Notes under the pieces: model-generated
Told to the model about the DNA's origin: nothing
What the model saw: only the letters and a program-made list of their open reading frames with translations
Database searches by the model: none
Translations under genes and position numbers: made by a program
Assembly (NCBI RefSeq): GCF_002940945.1
Contig: NZ_PNFV01000001.1
Coordinates: 186,001-250,000 of the forward strand
From: Limosilactobacillus pontis
Lineage (GTDB): Bacteria > Bacillota > Bacilli > Lactobacillales > Lactobacillaceae
Length of the DNA stretch: 64,000 bases
Direction: 5' to 3'
Shown: positions 42,654-52,269 of the stretch, piece by piece
How the letters are laid out: each line of letters starts with the position of its first letter
How positions within the stretch are numbered: the stretch's first letter is position 1

Positions 42654-43988
42654 CTACTTAATCCGCTTTAGCGTACTGATGAAGAAGCCGTCGGAGCCAA
42701 AGTCAGATGGCAAAATCGTCAGTGTGGCGGTAGTTCGATCATCTTTAACGTGACGTGTCGTTAGCGTCTTGACCAGCTCAAAGTCGGGGTGGTCAGCCAG
42801 GAAGGCTTGGATCGTCCCCTCGTTTTCCTGGCGCAAAATTGTACACGTGCTATACGTAATTATACCGCCTTTTTTTACTTTTGGCGCGACGGCTGCCAAA
42901 ATTGCCAGCTGAATTTGGTGCAGTTGTTCGCTATCTTTTAGCCGCTTGCTATAACGGATCTCCGGTTTGCGACGCAGAAGGCCGATCCCGCTGCAGGGGG
43001 CATCGACCAGGATCTTGTCGAAGCTCTCATCAGCAAACTTTGTGTCGACCTGGCGGGCATCCAGCGTATGGGCCACTACCCGGTCGGCGACGTGGAGCCG
43101 GTGGGCATTCTTTTCAATCAGGCGGGTCTTATGTTGGTGAATATCGAGGGCATCCACTTGACCACCCCGAAGCTGGGCTGCGATTTGAACCGTCTTGCCA
43201 CCCGGGGCCGCACAAGCGTCCAGGACCCGGTCGCCGGGTTGGACCTGCATGCTGTCTACTGCCAGCATCGCACTCTCATCCTGGATCGTGATCGCCCCCT
43301 GGACAAAGAGGTTACTGGAAAGAATCGTTCCCCTGGTGATCACCAAGGCGTCTGGGGCGATGACACTCGGCCGGTACTCGATCCCCTCCTCGTCCAAGGC
43401 CGCCTTGACCTTCTCCAAGGTGGTAACAGCCTGGTTGATCCGGATAGCCACATGGGCCGGCTGGTTAATCGCCGTCAAGAGATCTTCAGTTGCCTGCATT
43501 CCATATTGAGCGATGAAAATCTTGACCAGCCATTCCGGTACACTCGCCTGGGTTGCTAGCCGCTGGTTCGGGTCAGCAATTTTATCCAGGTCAGCCAAAC
43601 CCTGGCGGAGGATGGCGTGAAGGACCCCAGTAACAAACTTGCGCGTGCCGGGGTTCCCCCACTGCTTAGCCAGTTCAATGCTTTCATTGGTGACTGCCCA
43701 GTCTGGAATCCGGTCGAGGTAGTGATACTGATAGATTGACATCCACAGAAGGGTCTCAACCCAGGAATCCAACTGACGATGAACAAAGGGGTGCAACCAG
43801 TACTCAAGGGTCAATCGGTGCTGAAGAACCCCATAGACAATGTTAGTAGCCAGGCGACGGTCACTATCTTTCAAGCTTGCTCGCTGAAAGAGCTGGTCAA
43901 GTTCGATATTGGAGTAGGCCCCCTGCCGGATCCGCTCCAGGGCCGTCAGGGCAACTGCCCGAGCTGTCGATTGGATTTTATTAGTCAT
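42654..43988 (-). CDS. rsmB: 16S rRNA (cytosine-C5)-methyltransferase RsmB
   Basis: Methylates C967 (E. coli numbering) of 16S rRNA. The 444-residue protein has an N-terminal NusB-like RNA-binding domain (residues 1-130) and a Rossmann methyltransferase with DACAAPGGKT, DAPCSGIGLLRRKPEIR (PC motif) and YSTCTILRQENE (TC motif, catalytic Cys). It overlaps the fmt stop by 8 bases. Confidence 0.97.
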   Translation of the reverse strand: MTNKIQSTARAVALTALERIRQGAYSNIELDQLFQRASLKDSDRRLATNIVYGVLQHRLTLEYWLHPFVHRQLDSWVETLLWMSIYQYHYLDRIPDWAVTNESIELAKQWGNPGTRKFVTGVLHAILRQGLADLDKIADPNQRLATQASVPEWLVKIFIAQYGMQATEDLLTAINQPAHVAIRINQAVTTLEKVKAALDEEGIEYRPSVIAPDALVITRGTILSSNLFVQGAITIQDESAMLAVDSMQVQPGDRVLDACAAPGGKTVQIAAQLRGGQVDALDIHQHKTRLIEKNAHRLHVADRVVAHTLDARQVDTKFADESFDKILVDAPCSGIGLLRRKPEIRYSKRLKDSEQLHQIQLAILAAVAPKVKKGGIITYSTCTILRQENEGTIQAFLADHPDFELVKTLTTRHVKDDRTTATLTILPSDFGSDGFFISTLKRIK

Positions 43989-44934
43989 CGGTAACTGCTT
44001 GAACTCCTTCCTTGAGCTGCTGGTGACCGTTTAGATAGGCCGTGATGTCCATAGCCTGCTTACCAGCTGGTTTGAGGCGGTTAATCTGGTAGGTGGTTCC
44101 CTGCCCAGCTGCCAGGACCAACTGGTGCTTGGTGGCCCGAACGACCTGGCCTGCTTGCCGGTCGGTCTTCTCATCCAACGGGGTCACGTCATAAATTTTG
44201 GTCCGTAGGCCGTCGATAATCATGTTGCCTAGTGGTGCCGGCCGCAACCCCCGGACCTTATTATCAATCTGGGTAGCAGTCATCCGGTAGTCAATCCGCT
44301 CCTGATCACTGGAAATGTTCGGTGAAAAGACCACCTTGGCTGGATCCTGGGCAACCGGGCGAACATCACCAGCAATCAGCTTGGGCAGGGTCTTGAGCAG
44401 GAGATCGCGACCAAGGATACTGAGCTTGTCAAACATCGTCCCGGCATCGTCATCCTTTTCAATTGGGATGGCTTCTTGAGCGATCACATCCCCGGCATCC
44501 ATTTTTTTAACCATGTACATGATCGAAATTCCGGTTTCCCGGTCACCGTTGATGACTGCGTACTGGATTGGGGCCCCACCCCGGTACTTAGGCAGGAGGG
44601 AACCATGGACGTTGATGGCGGCAATCTTAGCCGCCTGCAGCAGCTTAGTCGGTAAGAATTGGCCATAAGCGGCAGTAATCATCAGGTCAGGATTGATCGC
44701 GATGATTCGCTCCATCTCCGGGCTCTTGGCCAGCTTGGCCGGTTGCAGAACCTCAATACCGTACTTTACGGCCAGTTGCTTGACTGGCGAGGCAGTCAGG
44801 ACGTGCTTACGGCCAATCCGGTGGTCCGGCTGAGTCAGCACGGCCTTGACGTCGTACTCAGGATGGTCAATCAGACTCTGAAGAATTGGGACGGCAAACT
44901 GTGGGGTCCCCATAAAAACAATTGATGTTGACAT
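43981..44934 (-). CDS. fmt: Methionyl-tRNA formyltransferase
   Basis: Formylates initiator Met-tRNA from 10-formyl-THF. The 317-residue protein has FMGTPQFAVP, the catalytic Asn-His-Asp region (INVHGSLLPKYRGGAPI and DAGDVI) and a C-terminal OB-like domain. ATG 44934 is favoured over 44940, since AAAGGA lies at correct spacing only for the former. Confidence 0.97.
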   Translation of the reverse strand: MSTSIVFMGTPQFAVPILQSLIDHPEYDVKAVLTQPDHRIGRKHVLTASPVKQLAVKYGIEVLQPAKLAKSPEMERIIAINPDLMITAAYGQFLPTKLLQAAKIAAINVHGSLLPKYRGGAPIQYAVINGDRETGISIMYMVKKMDAGDVIAQEAIPIEKDDDAGTMFDKLSILGRDLLLKTLPKLIAGDVRPVAQDPAKVVFSPNISSDQERIDYRMTATQIDNKVRGLRPAPLGNMIIDGLRTKIYDVTPLDEKTDRQAGQVVRATKHQLVLAAGQGTTYQINRLKPAGKQAMDITAYLNGHQQLKEGVQAVTDD

Positions 44935-44951
44935 AGTCATTTTCCTTTCGT

Positions 44952-47375
44952 TTACATGAAGTATTGGGGGTCCGGGTCGATACTGACCTGGACATCCTTG
45001 AATTCCTTCTGCTGCGTTTCCTGCAGAATCGTCTGAAGCAGGTCATGAAGGTGCGGATCATGCCTATACTTGATGACAATCTGGTAGTAGTAGCGCCGCT
45101 TCATTCGGGCGATTGCACGGGGCGTCGGGCCCAGAAGAATTGTTGAGGGAGCCAGGCCGGCCGCCAGTTGCTGGTGAATGGCGGTCATCGCCCGCGCAGC
45201 CTGCGCCTCCGTGGGGTGACTGGCCATCAAACGGACTGTGTAATAATACGGCGGGTAACCGGCCTGGTGACGCAGGGCCATCTCATGGCGAAAGAAGCGC
45301 TCGTAGTCGTGGGCCTGAGCGTCCCTAATAGCATAGTGACCAGGATTGAAGGTCTGGATGATCACCTGGCCCTGCTTGTTGGCCCGGCCGGCCCGACCGC
45401 TCACCTGACTCAGAAGGTCGAAGGTATGCTCACTGGCCCGGAAATCCGGCAGGCCCAGCCCGGTGTCCGCATTTAGCACCCCAACCAGGGTAACGTTTGG
45501 GAAGTCGAGTCCCTTCGCGATCATCTGCGTGCCAAGCAGAATATCGGCCTGCTGGTGGCCAAACTGGCGAAGAAGTTTCTCATGCATCCCCTTGCGCCGG
45601 GTAGTGTCGACGTCCATCCGGATAATCCGGGCCTGGGGCAGGAGCCGGTGGAGTTCCTGCTCCACCTTCTCTGTTCCGGTCCCGTAATAGCGAATATGAC
45701 GGCTGTGACAATGCGGACAAATCTGGGGAATGGCCTCCTCATGCCCGCAGTAATGACACTTCATCGTCCGGGTATCCATATGAAGGGTCAGTGAGATGTC
45801 ACAGTTGGGGCACTTCAAGACTTCACCACAGTCCCGGCACATCATAAATGAGGAGAACCCCCGCCGATTCAGCATCAAAATACTCTGTTCATGACGCTGG
45901 AGGCGCAAGTCCAGTTCCCGGAGAAGCTTGGTCGAGAAGTTGCTCTCCCCACGGCGTTGGACTTCGGGCCGCATATCGACCACTTCGATCGGCGGCAAGG
46001 GCTGTTGGTTTACCCGATGGGGCAAGCGCAGCAATTTATAGACCCCCTTCAGTGCCCGGGCCCGACTCTCCAAGCTCGGGGTAGCTGAACCAAGGATTAA
46101 TGGGGCATGGTGGAACCTGCTCCGCCACTTGGCCACCTCACGGGCATGGTAACGGGGCATATCATCCTGCTTGTAGCTGGTTTCGTGCTCCTCATCAAGG
46201 ATGATTACCCCGATGTTTTCTAAAGGAGCAAAGACCGCAGATCGGGCGCCGACCACCACTCGGGCATCCCCACGGTTGATCCGCCGCCATTCATCATAGC
46301 GTTCGCCGTTGGAAAGGCCACTGTGCAGGACCGCCACCTGGGAACCGAATCGGCGGCGAACCCGGTTGACAATCTGCGGGGTCAACGAGATCTCCGGCAC
46401 TAACATCAGAGCGGTCTGGCCATTTTTCAGGGCTCGAGCAATCGTTTGCAGGTAAACCTCAGTCTTCCCACTGCCCGTGACCCCCTGGAGGAGAAAAATC
46501 TGACTCTTTTGGTCATCGATCGCCTGGTCAACAGTCTTGACCACCCGCTTTTGATCGGAATTCAGGGTCAGGGGGGCTTCCAGGTGATTATCGTCGACCG
46601 GCTGGGCGTAAGGGTTGCGATAAACCTCAACTGATACCTTCTTCAGCCAGCCCTTCTTGGCTCCCTGATTAAAGGTCCCGGCACGCAGCTGGGCCCGTTG
46701 TTCGGCGTCGGTTTGCTTAACGGTCTGGCCGATGATGCTCTGCAGATACGACAGTAGACGGTTTTGCGCATGGGCGTTTGGGTGTAGTGACGCCCGGGCA
46801 TCCTCAAGCTGTTCAAAGTCCAGCAGAGGCGTGATTCCGGTCACAGTCTTGGCACGGGCCCGATCGGTTACCTGATAGGTGATCTCAACTTTCTTCTCCC
46901 GCTGAAGCTTCAGCAGCTGCTTAACCTTGGCTGGGTCGCTTTGCAATTCGGCCAGGTCACACTGGTCCTTACCATGAAAAAGGTCAAAGTAGGTCTGTTC
47001 GTCAATCTCGTCAATCACCCGGACAAAGCGCTGACTCTTCGACTTGAGCATGTTGGGCAGCATGGTGTACAGGCAGGAGATCCAGAATGAATAGGTGGTA
47101 TCAGCCAGCCACTTACTGAGGTTGAGCAGTTCAGCGTTCACCACCGGCTGAAGATCCATCACTGCCGCAATCGGCTTTAGTTCCCCTGCATAATCGGTGT
47201 GCTCCGTGAAGCCAACCACGAAGCCCTGAACCTGTCGGTGACCATTACCGAAGGGTACGGCCACCCGCATCCCTACCTGAAGCTGCTTTTCAAGTGGCGC
47301 CGGCACCAGGTAAGTGTAGGGCTGGTTTGTCTGCATTGTCGGCACGTCAACAACAACCTGTGCCAGTTCTGCCAT
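44952..47375 (-). CDS. priA: Primosomal protein N' (replication restart helicase PriA)
   Basis: 3'-5' helicase that reloads the replisome at stalled forks. The 807-residue protein has a DNA-binding N-terminal half, Walker A GVTGSGKTEVYLQ, DEEHE box, two zinc-binding cysteine clusters (CRDCG...CPNC; CHYCG...CPHC) and the motif V/VI region (GTQMIAKGLDF; QVSGRAGR). Intact. It lies 10 bases after coaBC. Confidence 0.98.
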   Translation of the reverse strand: MAELAQVVVDVPTMQTNQPYTYLVPAPLEKQLQVGMRVAVPFGNGHRQVQGFVVGFTEHTDYAGELKPIAAVMDLQPVVNAELLNLSKWLADTTYSFWISCLYTMLPNMLKSKSQRFVRVIDEIDEQTYFDLFHGKDQCDLAELQSDPAKVKQLLKLQREKKVEITYQVTDRARAKTVTGITPLLDFEQLEDARASLHPNAHAQNRLLSYLQSIIGQTVKQTDAEQRAQLRAGTFNQGAKKGWLKKVSVEVYRNPYAQPVDDNHLEAPLTLNSDQKRVVKTVDQAIDDQKSQIFLLQGVTGSGKTEVYLQTIARALKNGQTALMLVPEISLTPQIVNRVRRRFGSQVAVLHSGLSNGERYDEWRRINRGDARVVVGARSAVFAPLENIGVIILDEEHETSYKQDDMPRYHAREVAKWRSRFHHAPLILGSATPSLESRARALKGVYKLLRLPHRVNQQPLPPIEVVDMRPEVQRRGESNFSTKLLRELDLRLQRHEQSILMLNRRGFSSFMMCRDCGEVLKCPNCDISLTLHMDTRTMKCHYCGHEEAIPQICPHCHSRHIRYYGTGTEKVEQELHRLLPQARIIRMDVDTTRRKGMHEKLLRQFGHQQADILLGTQMIAKGLDFPNVTLVGVLNADTGLGLPDFRASEHTFDLLSQVSGRAGRANKQGQVIIQTFNPGHYAIRDAQAHDYERFFRHEMALRHQAGYPPYYYTVRLMASHPTEAQAARAMTAIHQQLAAGLAPSTILLGPTPRAIARMKRRYYYQIVIKYRHDPHLHDLLQTILQETQQKEFKDVQVSIDPDPQYFM

Positions 47376-47385
47376 CTAATCCACC

Positions 47386-48585
47386 TCACTTCATCTTTGC
47401 GGCCAACTGAGTGATCAACCGCTGAGCAACCGCGGTTTTAGCCATTCGCGGCCACCTTTCCGGTTTCTCTCCCGGCTGAAGAATAGTGACTTGGTCATCG
47501 TCCTGACCAAACGCCCCATTGTGCCCCGCCACACTGTTGGCGACGATCATGTCGGCACCCTTATTTGTCAGCTTATCCTGAGCGTGGTCCAGGAGCTTCT
47601 CGGTCTCGGCCGCAAAGCCAACTACCTGCTGACCCGGCCGCTTACTAGCAGCCACAGTTTTCAGAATGTCGACCGTTTCGGTCAGTTTCAGGGTCCGCTC
47701 ACCGTGATCGGCAGTCTTTTTAACCTTCTGGCTGGCCACCTCAACTGGCCGGTAATCGGCTACGGCCGCCGCCATCACCAGGGCATCCGCCCCCTTGAAG
47801 GCTGTCTGAACCGCCACCAGCATCTCCTCGGTCGTCAAGGCGGATACTAATTTGATATTAGGATCATGGGGAACGGGGACACTGACCTGACCAGTGATCA
47901 GGGTGACCTGGGCACCGGCCTGGGCCGCAGCCGTAGCGATGGCGATCCCCATCTTGCCGGAGGAGCGGTTACCAATGTAACGCACCGGGTCGAGCGGTTC
48001 CCGGGTCCCCCCGGCGGTCACAACGACCCGTTTACCAGCGAGAAGCTCGTGAGCACGGAGAAATTCCTGGACCCGGGAGACGATCTGGTCTGGTTCCGGC
48101 AACCGTCCATGTCCCTGGTAACCCTCGGCCAGGCGGCCGGTCACCGGTTCGATGACGGCAACCCCGTCGCGCTTAAGCTGGGCTAGGTTCCGCTGGGTCG
48201 CCGGCGCCGCCCACATGTGCCGATTCATCGCCGGGGCCACCATCTTGGGCGCCGCCGTGGCCAGCAGGGTCGTTGAGGCAGCATCGTCGGCGATTCCATT
48301 GGCCAGCTTAGCCAGGATGTCCGCCGAGGCTGGTACGACCAGAGCCAGTTCGGTCCAGTCAGCTAGTTCAATGTGAGGAATTGGCTGATCCTGGTCATTC
48401 CAGAGATCGGTCAGGACCGGATACTTGGTCAACGCATTCAACGTCGCTGGACCTACCAGTTTGGTAGCGGCCGCGGTCATCACAACCCGGACCTCGTGCC
48501 CGGCCTTTTGCAGACCACGGACCACCGTCACCCCCTTATAGGCCGCAATGCTTCCTGAGAGATACACCGTTATTTTTGCCATCAT
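47386..48585 (-). CDS. coaBC: Bifunctional phosphopantothenoylcysteine decarboxylase/synthetase
   Basis: Two steps of coenzyme A synthesis. The N-terminal FMN decarboxylase domain (1-190) has GSIAAYKG, PASADILAKLANGIADD and the PAMNRHMW motif. The C-terminal synthetase domain (about 190-399) has VTAGGTREPLDPVRYIGNRSSGKMG. Total 399 residues. Two adjacent ATGs (48585, 48582) follow GGGGTGAC; the second has slightly better spacing. Confidence 0.97.
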   Translation of the reverse strand: MMAKITVYLSGSIAAYKGVTVVRGLQKAGHEVRVVMTAAATKLVGPATLNALTKYPVLTDLWNDQDQPIPHIELADWTELALVVPASADILAKLANGIADDAASTTLLATAAPKMVAPAMNRHMWAAPATQRNLAQLKRDGVAVIEPVTGRLAEGYQGHGRLPEPDQIVSRVQEFLRAHELLAGKRVVVTAGGTREPLDPVRYIGNRSSGKMGIAIATAAAQAGAQVTLITGQVSVPVPHDPNIKLVSALTTEEMLVAVQTAFKGADALVMAAAVADYRPVEVASQKVKKTADHGERTLKLTETVDILKTVAASKRPGQQVVGFAAETEKLLDHAQDKLTNKGADMIVANSVAGHNGAFGQDDDQVTILQPGEKPERWPRMAKTAVAQRLITQLAAKMK

Positions 48586-48613
48586 GTCACCCCATTCAAA
48601 TTATTCTCAATTG

Positions 48614-48619
48614 ATTATA
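48614..48619 (-). promoter_or_regulatory. Extended -10 for coaBC-priA
   Basis: Minus-strand TGATATAAT (TATAAT at 48614-48619) lies between the rpoZ terminator and coaBC. No clear -35 is seen. Confidence 0.5.
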
Positions 48620-48636
48620 TCATTTAAGAACAGAAA

Positions 48637-48678
48637 AAGAGGACGCTTCACGACCACAATCGATGTGAAAAGTCCCCT
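48637..48678 (-). terminator. Terminator of gmk-rpoZ
   Basis: On the minus strand GGGGACTTTTCAC pairs with GTGAAGCGTCCTC (one or two mismatches) and runs into TTTTT. Confidence 0.7.
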
Positions 48679-48703
48679 TAATTTTATTTCTAAAGTAATG
48701 CGA

Positions 48704-48923
48704 TTAATCCTGCAGGTCCTCGGTGTGGTTAGGATCAATAGTGACCTTGCCAGCCAAAATCTCCTCAAGCGCCTTACCAACGGACTTGCTGGATTCATAG
48801 TGATCCAGCAGGGGGGGCAGAACCTGTATCCAGTTCGTGGGCCCGCTTGCTGGCCAGCATGACTAATGAGTAACGAGAATCAATTCGCTTTAATAATTCG
48901 TCAACTGATGGGTAAAGAATCAT
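48704..48923 (-). pseudogene. rpoZ: RNA polymerase omega subunit gene with an apparent +1 frameshift
   Basis: The minus strand from ATG 48923 reads [20 protein letters not shown], then [16 protein letters not shown], a clear omega N-terminus. After seven C residues (plus-strand G run 48811-48817) the frame breaks and stops at 48795-48797, after 42 codons. In the shifted frame the sequence continues as [18 protein letters not shown], then [17 protein letters not shown] and a stop at 48704-48706, a normal omega C-terminus. Removing one C restores a 72-residue protein. The ATG overlaps the gmk stop (ATGA). It could be a sequencing error in the homopolymer, a true mutation (omega is dispensable) or slippage-corrected expression. 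Confidence 0.9.
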
Positions 48924-49540
48924 TTCTGTGAGTCTCCTAACATTTCAAGATAACGTGGCATCACCCGCGAAACCCGCAACCGTTCCGTCCGGATAATGTC
49001 CTTAATTTTCTCTACGGCACGGGGCACTTCGTCGTTGACAACCGCGTAATCGTAGTTCTGCATCATTTGGATTTCGCCAAAGGCTTTCTGGATCCGCTTA
49101 TTAATGACTTCCATACTGTCCGTTCCCCGGTGAATCAAGCGGTGCTTCAATTCGTCCAGGTCTGGTGGCGTCAAGAAGATAAAGACCCCATCTGGCACCT
49201 TTGAACGCACCTGCATTGCACCATTGACTTCGATCTCCAGAAAAACATCCTTACCAGAATCCAAAGTTTCATTAACATATTTTAATGGGGTACCGTAATA
49301 ATTGTCAACATACTTGGCATATTCAAGCATTCCCCCGGTCTGAATCTCGTGTTCAAACTCTTCTTTGGATACAAAGTAGTAGTCAACACCATTAACCTCA
49401 CCCGGCCGTGGCTGACGTGTGGTCATTGAGACAGAGTACTGAAAATCATTATCATTCGAATCAAAAATTGCCTTTCGTACGGTTCCCTTGCCGACACCAG
49501 ATGGACCAGAAAGGACAATTAACATTCCACGATTTGCCAT
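48920..49540 (-). CDS. gmk: Guanylate kinase
   Basis: Phosphorylates GMP to GDP. The 206-residue protein has P-loop [11 protein letters not shown], the GMP-binding [19 protein letters not shown] and [11 protein letters not shown]. It starts the gmk-rpoZ pair with a 4-base overlap to rpoZ. The pairing gmk-rpoZ-coaBC-priA is conserved in Firmicutes. Confidence 0.98.
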   Translation of the reverse strand: MANRGMLIVLSGPSGVGKGTVRKAIFDSNDNDFQYSVSMTTRQPRPGEVNGVDYYFVSKEEFEHEIQTGGMLEYAKYVDNYYGTPLKYVNETLDSGKDVFLEIEVNGAMQVRSKVPDGVFIFLTPPDLDELKHRLIHRGTDSMEVINKRIQKAFGEIQMMQNYDYAVVNDEVPRAVEKIKDIIRTERLRVSRVMPRYLEMLGDSQK

Positions 49541-49647
49541 TCTTTTGCTTGCTCCCTATCAAATTTTAACGTATTAATACTATAATGCACTAACTTTTCC
49601 GATAAATCAACTGTTCTACCGGACTTTTGCTCCAGGATAATTCCCCC

Positions 49648-49676
49648 TTGCATTTTTGAACGGATGTTCGTATACT
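49648..49676 (+). promoter_or_regulatory. Promoter with embedded LexA (SOS) box
   Basis: TTGCAT (49648-49653), 17-base spacer, TATACT (49671-49676). The spacer contains TGAACGGATGTTCG (49657-49670). It matches the Gram-positive LexA consensus CGAAC-RNRY-GTTCG at all but the first base. Confidence 0.75.
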
Positions 49677-49708
49677 ATAATCACAAACAAATGTTCGGAG
49701 GAAACACC

Positions 49709-50041
49709 ATGCAACAAGTCAATCAACCAACCTTACTTCAACGTGCACCCCAGATCCTAACCCGGACAATCCACCACTTGATGACTGCAGAGCCTGCTTT
49801 TGTTCCCCACGTCAAGCTCTTGACACCCCAACCAAGCAAGCAGCGGCAGCTTTTCATCAAACGCGCTATCCAAGAGCGCTGGTCTGTCTTCTGCCAATTG
49901 ATGCCGAAGACAGCGGAAGGATATCCGGTCAACACCTACGGCCAGATCAAGGCATTAACCAATCACCGTTACCTTATCCGTAGCCGGCAAACAACCTACG
50001 TGGTTAGTTTCGATCAAATCCGCTACATCGCTAACCTGTAA
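49709..50041 (+). CDS. Small protein of unknown function under a LexA-box promoter
   Basis: A 110-residue basic protein, the only plus-strand gene in a long minus-strand region. It has no signal peptide or membrane span. The C-terminal third (YPVNTYGQIKALT, then YLIRSRQTTYVVSFDQIRYI) looks like a small beta domain, faintly like YolD-type proteins found beside SOS polymerases; that likeness is uncertain. ATG 49709 has CGGAGGAAA upstream. The LexA box within the promoter spacer predicts DNA-damage induction. It has its own terminator and lies convergent with recN, itself a repair gene. Confidence 0.82.
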   Translation: MQQVNQPTLLQRAPQILTRTIHHLMTAEPAFVPHVKLLTPQPSKQRQLFIKRAIQERWSVFCQLMPKTAEGYPVNTYGQIKALTNHRYLIRSRQTTYVVSFDQIRYIANL

Positions 50042-50055
50042 CCTCCATCAACCGA

Positions 50056-50098
50056 CAAAAGCACCCACGATCGTCATCCGATTGTGAGTGCTTTTTGT
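50056..50098. terminator. Bidirectional terminator
   Basis: AAAAGCACCCACGATCG pairs with CGATTGTGAGTGCTTTTT, between the convergent SOS-box gene and recN. Confidence 0.85.
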
Positions 50099-50105
50099 AT
50101 CCTTA

Positions 50106-51791
50106 TTAATTGCCAGAATGGGCCATTTCAAGCAATTCTTGGGCGTGTTCCCGGGTCAATTCAGTAACTTTCTCGCCCGACAGCATCCGGGCCAGCTCAT
50201 CAACCCGCTGGTGTGCTGTCAATGCGGTCACCTGTGTTGTTGTCCGGTTGTCGTGAACGCCCTTTTTGATCAGGAAGTGGTGCTGAGCTACCGCAGCCAC
50301 CTGGGGCAGGTGGGTTATACAAAGTACCTGCGAATGGGCAGCGATCAGCTTAATCTTATCAGCAATCGCCTGGGCAACCCGTCCACTGACCCCAGTATCA
50401 ACCTCATCGAAGATAATGCTGGTGACTCCCTCATTCTGGGCAAAAATAGTCTTCAAGGCCAGCATCACCCGAGACAGCTCACCACCCGAGGCAATCTTGG
50501 CCAGCGGGCCCATCGTCTCGCCGGGGTTGGTACGAATATAGAATTCAACCGTATCGATTCCTGTCGGTGTGAATTGGTCGGAACCATGGTTGGCAAAGTG
50601 AACCTCAAAGTCGGCTTTAGCCATATAAAGTTCCTCAAGCTGCTGGTGAACCCGTTTTGCAAGCTCGTGAGCAGCCTTCTGGCGAACCTGGCTAAGCTCC
50701 TTGCCAAGCCCTTTGAGCTCCTCTTCGGCAGTGGTCAACCGCTGCTCCAGGTCACTGTTACTGTCAGCAGCGCTCTCCATCTCATCGAGCTCCCCTTTAA
50801 TCTTGGCGTAATAATTCAGAACATCTTTGACCTGATCACCGTACTTATGCTCTAGGTCCCCAATTGTCGTCAGCCGCTGGTCAATCTCAGCCAGACGACC
50901 ATCATCAAACTCGAGAAGATCGAGCTGCTGACCTGCCTCATTGGCCACATCCTGAAGGGCATAATAAGCATCATTTAAGGACTTGCTCAACTGATCATAG
51001 GCATCATCAAAGTCCGCAATCCCGTTGATCGCATCCATTACGGTAGCGATCTGGTCAAGAACGGGTGCCTCGCCCTCATTAAAAGTGGTTACCGCCTGCT
51101 GGAGGGCGTTGTTGATCTGCTGGAAGTGGGCCAGCCGATCCCGTTCGCTGGTCAGATCATCCTCCTCGTTGGGCTTTAGGTTGGCCGCGCCAATCTCCTT
51201 AACCTGATAACGAAGCATGTCCAAACGCTGGGCCCATTGCTGCTCATTAGCCTGTTTCCGGTTAACCGCCGCCTTGAGCTTGACATAGTCCCGATAGTGT
51301 TCTTGATATTTAGTCAACAACGGGGCCACCGCACTCCCAGCGAACTGGTCCAGCATCCCTAGGTGAGTTTCCGGCTGCATCAGTCGCTGGTGCTCGTTTT
51401 GTCCCTGGATATCCACCAGGTGGGCACCAATCTTACGCAGCATCGTCGTGTTGATCAGTTCCCCGTTAACCCGGATGATGTTGCGACCATTGCGGTGGAT
51501 CTCCCGTGAGATAATCAGCATTCCATCTGCGTGGTCAATCCCCATCGAATCCAGGAGGTCACTCATAGCTGGATCATCAGGAATGGCAAACTGGCCCTGC
51601 AGGCTCAGCTTATCCTTCCCTCGCCGGATATACTCCTGCGAGCCCCGTCCGCCAGCGAGGAGACCAACAGCGTCGATAATGATCGACTTACCGGCCCCAG
51701 TTTCCCCGGTTAGCACCGTCATTTGGTTGGCAAAATCGAGGGTCAGGTGCTTGATGATTGCCAGATTATCAATTGTCAATTCTTGCAGCAC
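50106..51791 (-). CDS. recN: DNA repair protein RecN
   Basis: SMC-like ATPase acting early at double-strand breaks. The 561-residue protein has Walker A GETGAGKSIIIDAVG, a shortened coiled coil and the C-terminal signature ASGGELSRVMLALK with FDEVDTGVSG. The start is GTG 51791, with GGTGAG upstream. It is last in the ispA-tlyA-argR-recN run, as in Bacillus. Confidence 0.97.
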   Translation of the reverse strand: MLQELTIDNLAIIKHLTLDFANQMTVLTGETGAGKSIIIDAVGLLAGGRGSQEYIRRGKDKLSLQGQFAIPDDPAMSDLLDSMGIDHADGMLIISREIHRNGRNIIRVNGELINTTMLRKIGAHLVDIQGQNEHQRLMQPETHLGMLDQFAGSAVAPLLTKYQEHYRDYVKLKAAVNRKQANEQQWAQRLDMLRYQVKEIGAANLKPNEEDDLTSERDRLAHFQQINNALQQAVTTFNEGEAPVLDQIATVMDAINGIADFDDAYDQLSKSLNDAYYALQDVANEAGQQLDLLEFDDGRLAEIDQRLTTIGDLEHKYGDQVKDVLNYYAKIKGELDEMESAADSNSDLEQRLTTAEEELKGLGKELSQVRQKAAHELAKRVHQQLEELYMAKADFEVHFANHGSDQFTPTGIDTVEFYIRTNPGETMGPLAKIASGGELSRVMLALKTIFAQNEGVTSIIFDEVDTGVSGRVAQAIADKIKLIAAHSQVLCITHLPQVAAVAQHHFLIKKGVHDNRTTTQVTALTAHQRVDELARMLSGEKVTELTREHAQELLEMAHSGN

Positions 51792-51803
51792 ATGCTCACC
51801 GCC

Positions 51804-52259
51804 TTAAATATTCGCTAATTCATTCAACTTTTGCTCTAGCTGTACGGCCGCGTCCGCCGAAACACAGACAATCAATACGCTGGCGTCATCCCCAATAGTT
51901 GTAAAAATTGTTGAATAGTCGACCCGGCGCAATAGCACAGCAACCACCGGTCCATTTCCCGGGTGAACCGCCAGCGCAAGGAAACGATCACTGCGCTTGA
52001 GCTTTAACAAACTGTCTTTGAGGACATCCATCAACTGATGCTCATCACTCTGCCGGTGGTATGCCGGCAATCCATAACGATAACCACCGTTTTCTGCCGG
52101 GATCTTAACTAATTGCATCTCCTTAATATCTCGTGAGATCGTCGCCTGCGTAACACACAGCCCCAATTCGTTCAGGCGTTTCACCAAGTCTTCCTGGCGT
52201 TCGACACTTTCCGCTGAGATGATCTCTCGAATCTTCTCCTGACGTTCTGCCTTTTTCAT
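51804..52259 (-). CDS. argR: Arginine repressor ArgR/AhrC
   Basis: Arginine-dependent regulator of arginine synthesis and catabolism. The 151-residue protein has an N-terminal winged helix (TQATISRDIKEMQLVKI) and a C-terminal hexamer/arginine-binding domain (GDDASVLIVCVSADAA). No arginine genes adjoin it; position between tlyA and recN is the conserved Firmicutes arrangement. Confidence 0.96.
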   Translation of the reverse strand: MKKAERQEKIREIISAESVERQEDLVKRLNELGLCVTQATISRDIKEMQLVKIPAENGGYRYGLPAYHRQSDEHQLMDVLKDSLLKLKRSDRFLALAVHPGNGPVVAVLLRRVDYSTIFTTIGDDASVLIVCVSADAAVQLEQKLNELANI

Positions 52260-52269
52260 AATAAACTCC

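Noticed and set aside
48607..48798. 63-residue minus-strand frame
   Set aside because: It is an out-of-frame reading of the rpoZ 3' part; the omega frame explains the sequence better.
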